Below are positions 40,505 to 44,821 of a DNA stretch of 44,821 bases, one piece after another (position 1 is the stretch's first letter; each line of letters begins with the position of its first letter). The position numbers and the translations under genes were made by a program. The DNA comes from Oscillospiraceae bacterium (GTDB lineage: Bacteria; Bacillota_A; Clostridia; Oscillospirales; Oscillospiraceae), in NCBI GenBank assembly GCA_015067895.1, contig SVLP01000021.1, positions 1-44,821 on the forward strand, in the 5' to 3' direction. The notes beneath the pieces were generated by a model, which was not told the origin of the DNA, made no database searches, and worked only from the letters and a program-made list of their open reading frames with translations.

Positions 40505-43500
40505 ATGAAAAACAAGTGCAAGCGTACCTTAAGTCTGCTGCTGGCGCTGGTCATGGTCATCGGTCTGATGCCCATGGGCTATGTCCATGCAGAGGAAGGC
40601 GCAGTCTATCAGGCTGCCGACACGGCTGCCACCGATCTGGGACTGGTCAATGTCGGTGACAGCGCAAAATTCGTTATCGTATCTGCCGTCAGCTCCGATA
40701 AGGAAATGGTCGCCAACATCGGCACCAACGGCGCGGGTCAGACCGGCTTCGAGCTGGCTCCCCGCAGTGCAGCTGACAATGTCGCCGCCAATGCGGTCTG
40801 GACGATCACCATGGTCGAAGACGGCTATACCGTCAGCAACGGCGGTCTGAATGTGGCCGTGAAGGCCGACCACCAGGTCGCCCTGGAGGAGAATGCCGTC
40901 GTTCAGATCAAGAAGGGCAACAACGGCACCGACGACTGGGTCATCTACAATGACGGCTGGTGCCTGAATGACCACGACAGCTTCGCCGGTGCATTTGACA
41001 GCAGCTCCAACGCCCTGTCCACCTACACCAATCTGGTGGGCGGCCGCAGCATGCTGAAGCTGTACCCCGTCACCGAGGTGGTCACGGAGCCCGAGCCCGC
41101 CGTACCCGCCGAGGGTCTGCTGGCCCACTACGATTTTGAGACCGTGGACGGCTCCACCGTCTCCAACAACGTGACCACCAACGAAACCACCGTCGCCACC
41201 CTGAGCGGCAATGCCTCCGTCACCGATCTGGACGGCGAGAATGTGCTGGGCAAGTCCCTGCAGCTGAGCTCTGCCCAGGACGGCCTGCAGCTGACCGATA
41301 TCGTCAACGCAGCCACCTCCAGCTTCACCGTTTCCATGTGGTACAAGCTGAACGGTTCCTCCTCCGTCAATGTGAACCTGTTCCAGGCAGGCACCATCGG
41401 CGGCAGCACCGGCCGTACCATCCTGATCCTGAGCCCCGAATCCACCTATTACACCTATCTGACCGGTGACAATGCCAAGACCGCCACGGCCAATCCCGTG
41501 GATCGCACCCAGTGGCAGAACGTCACCTTCGCCTACGATCAGCCCAACAACAAGGCTTATTTCTATGTCAACGGTGTCGCTGACAATGCCGACGGCATCA
41601 CCCTCACCGGCACCGCCCTGGATGTGGACGACATGATCGTCGGCCGCCACAGAGGTGTCGAGGGTGCCTTCGACGGCCTCATCGATGAAGTCCTTGTTTA
41701 CGACAAGGTTATTTCCGCAGAGGAAGCAAAGGCGATTTTTGACATGACCGACTCCATCGTGAATCCCGAGACTCCCGTGGATCCCGAGCCCACCGATCCC
41801 ACGGATCCCATCGATCCTCCCGTGGATCCCGCCGATGCCATCACCCTGACCGTGGATGTCAATGATCCCCAGCGGGTCATCGACAGCAGTTCCATCTTCG
41901 GCATCAACCACCGCTACGCCTTCAACGGCTACGGCTCCTTCGATTCCGAGAAGATGGAAGTCAAGGAGGATTTCAAGAAGCTGTACGAGGATGCGGGCTT
42001 CGGCTCCATCCGCTACCCCGGCGGCACCATCTCCAACCTCTTTAACTGGAAGACCACCATCGGCCCCGTGGCTGAGCGCAAGAACCAGATCCACGGCTTC
42101 TACAATAACGCAGGCCAGGGCGGCATCGCCCCCAACTTCGGCCTGACCGAGATCGGCACCTTCGCCGAGAGCGTCGGCTCCGAGATCGTCTACGTCTACA
42201 GCCTGGGCCGTGGCAACGCCCAGGACGCCGCTGACCTGATCGAGTACCTGAACGCCAAGGTGGGCACCAACCCCAACGGCGGCATCGACTGGGCACAGGT
42301 TCGCGCCGACAACGGCCATCCCGAGCCCTACAACGTCCGATACTTCGAGATCGGCAACGAGATGCAGCAGGCATGGGCCGGCTCCGACGGCACCGCTTCC
42401 CAGGGCTACTGGACCACCTCCGTCTCCGCCGGTGCCGAGACCGCCTACATCGACGGCGGCACCGCCGTGTTCAACCGGCAGTATGCCGTCTGCGAGGAGG
42501 ACTGGAACGAGCAGGCATCCAAGAGCACCGGCGAAGCAAATATGGTTCGCTATATGCGCTACGCCAACGTCAACCCCAAGATGGAGGATGAAACCGGCAG
42601 CATCGTGGATGATCCCAGCTTCAAGGCCGTCAACGACGGCGTGACCGTCTATGTAGGCGGCTACCAGTGGACTGTGGTCAGCAGCTTCGACGCTTCCGGC
42701 CCCAACGACCAGCACGTGGTCGTTGACTACAGCACCGGCGCCATCCGCTTCGGCGACGGCCAGAAGGGCAAGATCCCCGCAGCCGGTCAGCAGATCACCG
42801 TCTCCTACTCCGTGGAGCGTGAGGGCTTCATCGATGTCTCCCAGGCCATCAAGAACACCATGGCCAGGATCAACGAGATCGAGGGCACCAGCCACGAGGC
42901 CTACGTCTACTCCAGCTTCGAGACCGCCGGCTTCATCAATAAGATGGCCGAGCGCGGTGCCAACGAGTGGTACGACGGTCTGACCATCCATCCCTACTCC
43001 GGCACCCCCACCGGCTCCGGCACCAGCTTCTATGACTCCGCCATGCTCCTGGCCGAGAATGTCGGTGTCCGCAATGTCCAGAATTATGTCAACATGATGC
43101 CCGCGGACAAGGTGCCCGTCATCTCCGAGTACGGCATCTTCCGCTCCACCGATCCCCTGGTTCGCTCCCAGACCCACGCCATCTACATCGCCAAGGTGCT
43201 GATGGAGTATGTCCGCCTGGGCAGCCCCTACATCCAGAAGCACTGCCTGATCGACTGGTACTCCTCTGGTGCCGACTCCCTGGGTCCCACCCAGCAGGCC
43301 GTCATCCAGGCCGTTGCCGGCAGCGATGCCGACACCAAGACCGGCGAGGGCACCTTCACCTTCTTCTCCACTCCCTCCGCCCATGTGTTCCAGATGCTCA
43401 ACTCCGGCTTCGGTGACACCGTCGTCGCCACCGAGTTCAGCGAAGTTCCCACCCTGGGCAACGGTGCCAAGGCTCTCTCCGCCCTGGCCACCACGGATGG

Positions 43501-44821
43501 CGACAGCAACATCTACGTCGCCATCGTCAACGCAAGCCGTGAGGAGGACTACGCCATCGCCCTGGATCTGCAGGGCATCTCCGGCGAGGGTGCCAGCGTC
43601 ACCGCCCAGGTGCTCACTGCCGATTCCTACGCCGCCCAGAACTCCCCTGAGAACCCCACCGCCGTTTCCGTTCAGGAGCTGACCCTCTCCGGCGAGTGGA
43701 TCCAGGTCATTCCCAAGCACACCTTCGTGGTTCTGAAGATCGATCCCGCCGCTGAGATCGACGATTCCACCGTTGTCGGCGGCTTCACCGTGGATCCCGT
43801 GGAGCTGCCCACCAAGGGCGGCGAGGCCACCGTCACCATCACCGGCCGGAACCTGCCCGACGGCATCCTGGTCAAGTGCGGCGACGAGACCGTTACCACC
43901 TCCGGCAACTCCATCAAGCAGACCGCTGTTCTGACCTTCCCCGCCAACACCACCAAGGAAGACATCGTCTACGGCATCCAGTACAGCCTGGACGGCGAGA
44001 CCTTCGAGGGCGAGCTGTCCGTCACCGTGGCCGTGAACCGCTATGATCCCGATGATGCTTCCCGCGACATCCCCCTGTCCGTCCTGGAGGTTTCCACCGG
44101 CGACTACCAGCCCGGTCAGGCCACCGAGGGCCCTGCCGAGCTGGCCGTGGACAACAATCCCGACACCCTGTGGCATACCAACTGGTACGGCACCAGCCGC
44201 GAGAACCACTGGTTCCAGTTCGAGTTGACCGATGCTTACATCGTGGACGGCCTGCGCTACTGGCCCCGCCAGAGCGGCAACTCCAACGGCACCATCACCC
44301 GCTACGAGATCCAGGTCTCCGACGACGGTGAGAACTTCCGCACCGTCAAGTCCGGCAGCTGGGAGAACGACCGGAACTGGAAGCTCGCATCCTTCAGCGG
44401 CGAAAATGTGAAGTATGTCCGTCTGGTGGCCGTGGATGCCATCACCGACAACAATTACGTCTTCGCCTCCGCCTCCGAGATCCGTCTGACCGGCGTGAAG
44501 GACGACACCGCCCACGAGCACAGCTACACCGCCGTGGTCACCGCTCCCACCTGCACCGAGGGCGGCTACACCACCTACACCTGCTCCTGCGGCGACAGCT
44601 ACGTCGCTGACGAGACTCCCGCCCTGGGTCACACCGAGGAAGTTATTCCTGGTAAGGAAGCCACCTGTACCGAGCCCGGCCTGACCGAGGGCAAGAAGTG
44701 CTCTGTCTGCGGCGAGATCCTGGTCGCCCAGGAGGAGATCCCCGCTCTGGGTCACACCGAGGAGATCATCCCCGGCAAGGACGCCACCTGCACCGAGCCC
44801 GGCCTGACCGAGGGCAAGAAG
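40505..44821 (+). CDS. large secreted multidomain glycoside hydrolase, GH51-like arabinofuranosidase type (runs off the right edge)
   Basis: At least 1439 codons, open to the window end. Signal peptide 1-31 (cut after VHA). A beta domain spans about 35-195, a LamG/concanavalin-like domain about 202-413 (ends FDGLIDEVLVYDKVISAEEA), a Pro-rich linker 418-444, then a clan GH-A-like catalytic domain about 446-1010: IRYPGGTISNLFNW; EIGNE with probable acid/base Glu619; VISEYGIF with probable nucleophile Glu875. A beta insertion with FGDGQKGKIPAAG lies between the two Glu residues. A beta domain follows, then a discoidin/CBM32 domain (about 1189-1332), then Cys-rich repeats (HEHSYT.., TCTEPGLTEGKKCSVCGE) from 1338. 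Probably cleaves plant or mucin-type glycans at the cell surface. AAGGAAGG is upstream of the ATG; substrate is inferred only. Confidence 0.85.
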   Translation, partial: MKNKCKRTLSLLLALVMVIGLMPMGYVHAEEGAVYQAADTAATDLGLVNVGDSAKFVIVSAVSSDKEMVANIGTNGAGQTGFELAPRSAADNVAANAVWTITMVEDGYTVSNGGLNVAVKADHQVALEENAVVQIKKGNNGTDDWVIYNDGWCLNDHDSFAGAFDSSSNALSTYTNLVGGRSMLKLYPVTEVVTEPEPAVPAEGLLAHYDFETVDGSTVSNNVTTNETTVATLSGNASVTDLDGENVLGKSLQLSSAQDGLQLTDIVNAATSSFTVSMWYKLNGSSSVNVNLFQAGTIGGSTGRTILILSPESTYYTYLTGDNAKTATANPVDRTQWQNVTFAYDQPNNKAYFYVNGVADNADGITLTGTALDVDDMIVGRHRGVEGAFDGLIDEVLVYDKVISAEEAKAIFDMTDSIVNPETPVDPEPTDPTDPIDPPVDPADAITLTVDVNDPQRVIDSSSIFGINHRYAFNGYGSFDSEKMEVKEDFKKLYEDAGFGSIRYPGGTISNLFNWKTTIGPVAERKNQIHGFYNNAGQGGIAPNFGLTEIGTFAESVGSEIVYVYSLGRGNAQDAADLIEYLNAKVGTNPNGGIDWAQVRADNGHPEPYNVRYFEIGNEMQQAWAGSDGTASQGYWTTSVSAGAETAYIDGGTAVFNRQYAVCEEDWNEQASKSTGEANMVRYMRYANVNPKMEDETGSIVDDPSFKAVNDGVTVYVGGYQWTVVSSFDASGPNDQHVVVDYSTGAIRFGDGQKGKIPAAGQQITVSYSVEREGFIDVSQAIKNTMARINEIEGTSHEAYVYSSFETAGFINKMAERGANEWYDGLTIHPYSGTPTGSGTSFYDSAMLLAENVGVRNVQNYVNMMPADKVPVISEYGIFRSTDPLVRSQTHAIYIAKVLMEYVRLGSPYIQKHCLIDWYSSGADSLGPTQQAVIQAVAGSDADTKTGEGTFTFFSTPSAHVFQMLNSGFGDTVVATEFSEVPTLGNGAKALSALATTDGDSNIYVAIVNASREEDYAIALDLQGISGEGASVTAQVLTADSYAAQNSPENPTAVSVQELTLSGEWIQVIPKHTFVVLKIDPAAEIDDSTVVGGFTVDPVELPTKGGEATVTITGRNLPDGILVKCGDETVTTSGNSIKQTAVLTFPANTTKEDIVYGIQYSLDGETFEGELSVTVAVNRYDPDDASRDIPLSVLEVSTGDYQPGQATEGPAELAVDNNPDTLWHTNWYGTSRENHWFQFELTDAYIVDGLRYWPRQSGNSNGTITRYEIQVSDDGENFRTVKSGSWENDRNWKLASFSGENVKYVRLVAVDAITDNNYVFASASEIRLTGVKDDTAHEHSYTAVVTAPTCTEGGYTTYTCSCGDSYVADETPALGHTEEVIPGKEATCTEPGLTEGKKCSVCGEILVAQEEIPALGHTEEIIPGKDATCTEPGLTEGKK

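Noticed and set aside
40529..44755. 1408-codon open frame on the minus strand
   Set aside because: Antisense shadow of the large hydrolase. The plus-strand frame has a signal peptide and recognisable domains; the minus frame is Gly/Val/Asp-rich with no domain and no ribosome site, as produced by GC-rich codon use.

Overview
The window is GC-rich (roughly 60% by eye), densely packed DNA from a low-redox Gram-positive bacterium of the class Clostridia. The best guess is the Oscillospiraceae (Faecalibacterium, Gemmiger or Subdoligranulum-like gut commensals). This rests on AAGGAGG-type ribosome sites, frequent TTG starts, consensus sigma-A promoters, the order spoT(rel)-dtd-MBL-hemZ, a YtrA-type GntR/ABC operon and the style of the dispersed intergenic repeats. 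Nothing here fixes the species.

Layout. (1) 170-6780, minus strand: an LtaS-like membrane sulfatase whose C-terminal tail is cut off by an in-frame TAA, then pncC and thiI; and the tpiA-pgk-trmL group. (2) 7105-7476, minus: a small lipoprotein. (3) 7779-12430, plus: an envelope polysaccharide cluster with a MurJ-type flippase, a GT4 glycosyltransferase, a DUF4330 protein and an O-antigen-ligase-like polymerase. (4) 12583-23307, plus: recJ, the bifunctional (p)ppGpp enzyme, dtd, a metallo-hydrolase, hemZ, an MtaD-like amidohydrolase, a SpoVB-like flippase, HU and the S4-domain protein RqcP. (5) prfC on minus. (6) 25460-32777, plus: an operon with a YtrA-type regulator, two membrane proteins, four tandem paralogous YD-repeat lipoproteins, an ABC ATPase and an exported protein. 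(7) DUF1934-ddl and murC on minus around a small plus-strand gene. (8) A low-GC type II restriction-modification island (36489-38574) with methyltransferase, C protein and PD-(D/E)XK nuclease. (9) prfB on minus, then tRNA-Arg(CCT) preceded by a partial copy of itself. (10) A very large secreted multidomain glycoside hydrolase that runs off the right edge.

The genes largely serve envelope building (LtaS-like, MurJ, SpoVB-like, MurC, Ddl), translation quality control and termination (Dtd, RqcP, PrfB, PrfC, ThiI, TrmL), stringent response and DNA repair. The accessory content is the lipoprotein/ABC operon, the restriction island and the glycan-degrading surface enzyme.

The least expected structure is between genes. 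A family of highly folded dispersed repeats occurs at least twice in full (3728-3983 and 17995-18259, opposite orientations), with paired base changes that keep the stems and a poorly conserved core of about 95 bases. Two shorter relatives lie at 7627-7747 and 32781-32913. A separate inverted-arm element is at 25294-25434, and three loci carry simple-sequence hairpins (16850, 19727, 23349). The other main curiosities are the four-lipoprotein array with ribosome sites written into conserved C-terminal codons, the overlapping divergent promoters with a C-box in the restriction island, and the tRNA gene separated from its consensus promoter by 137 bases that begin with its own 5' half.
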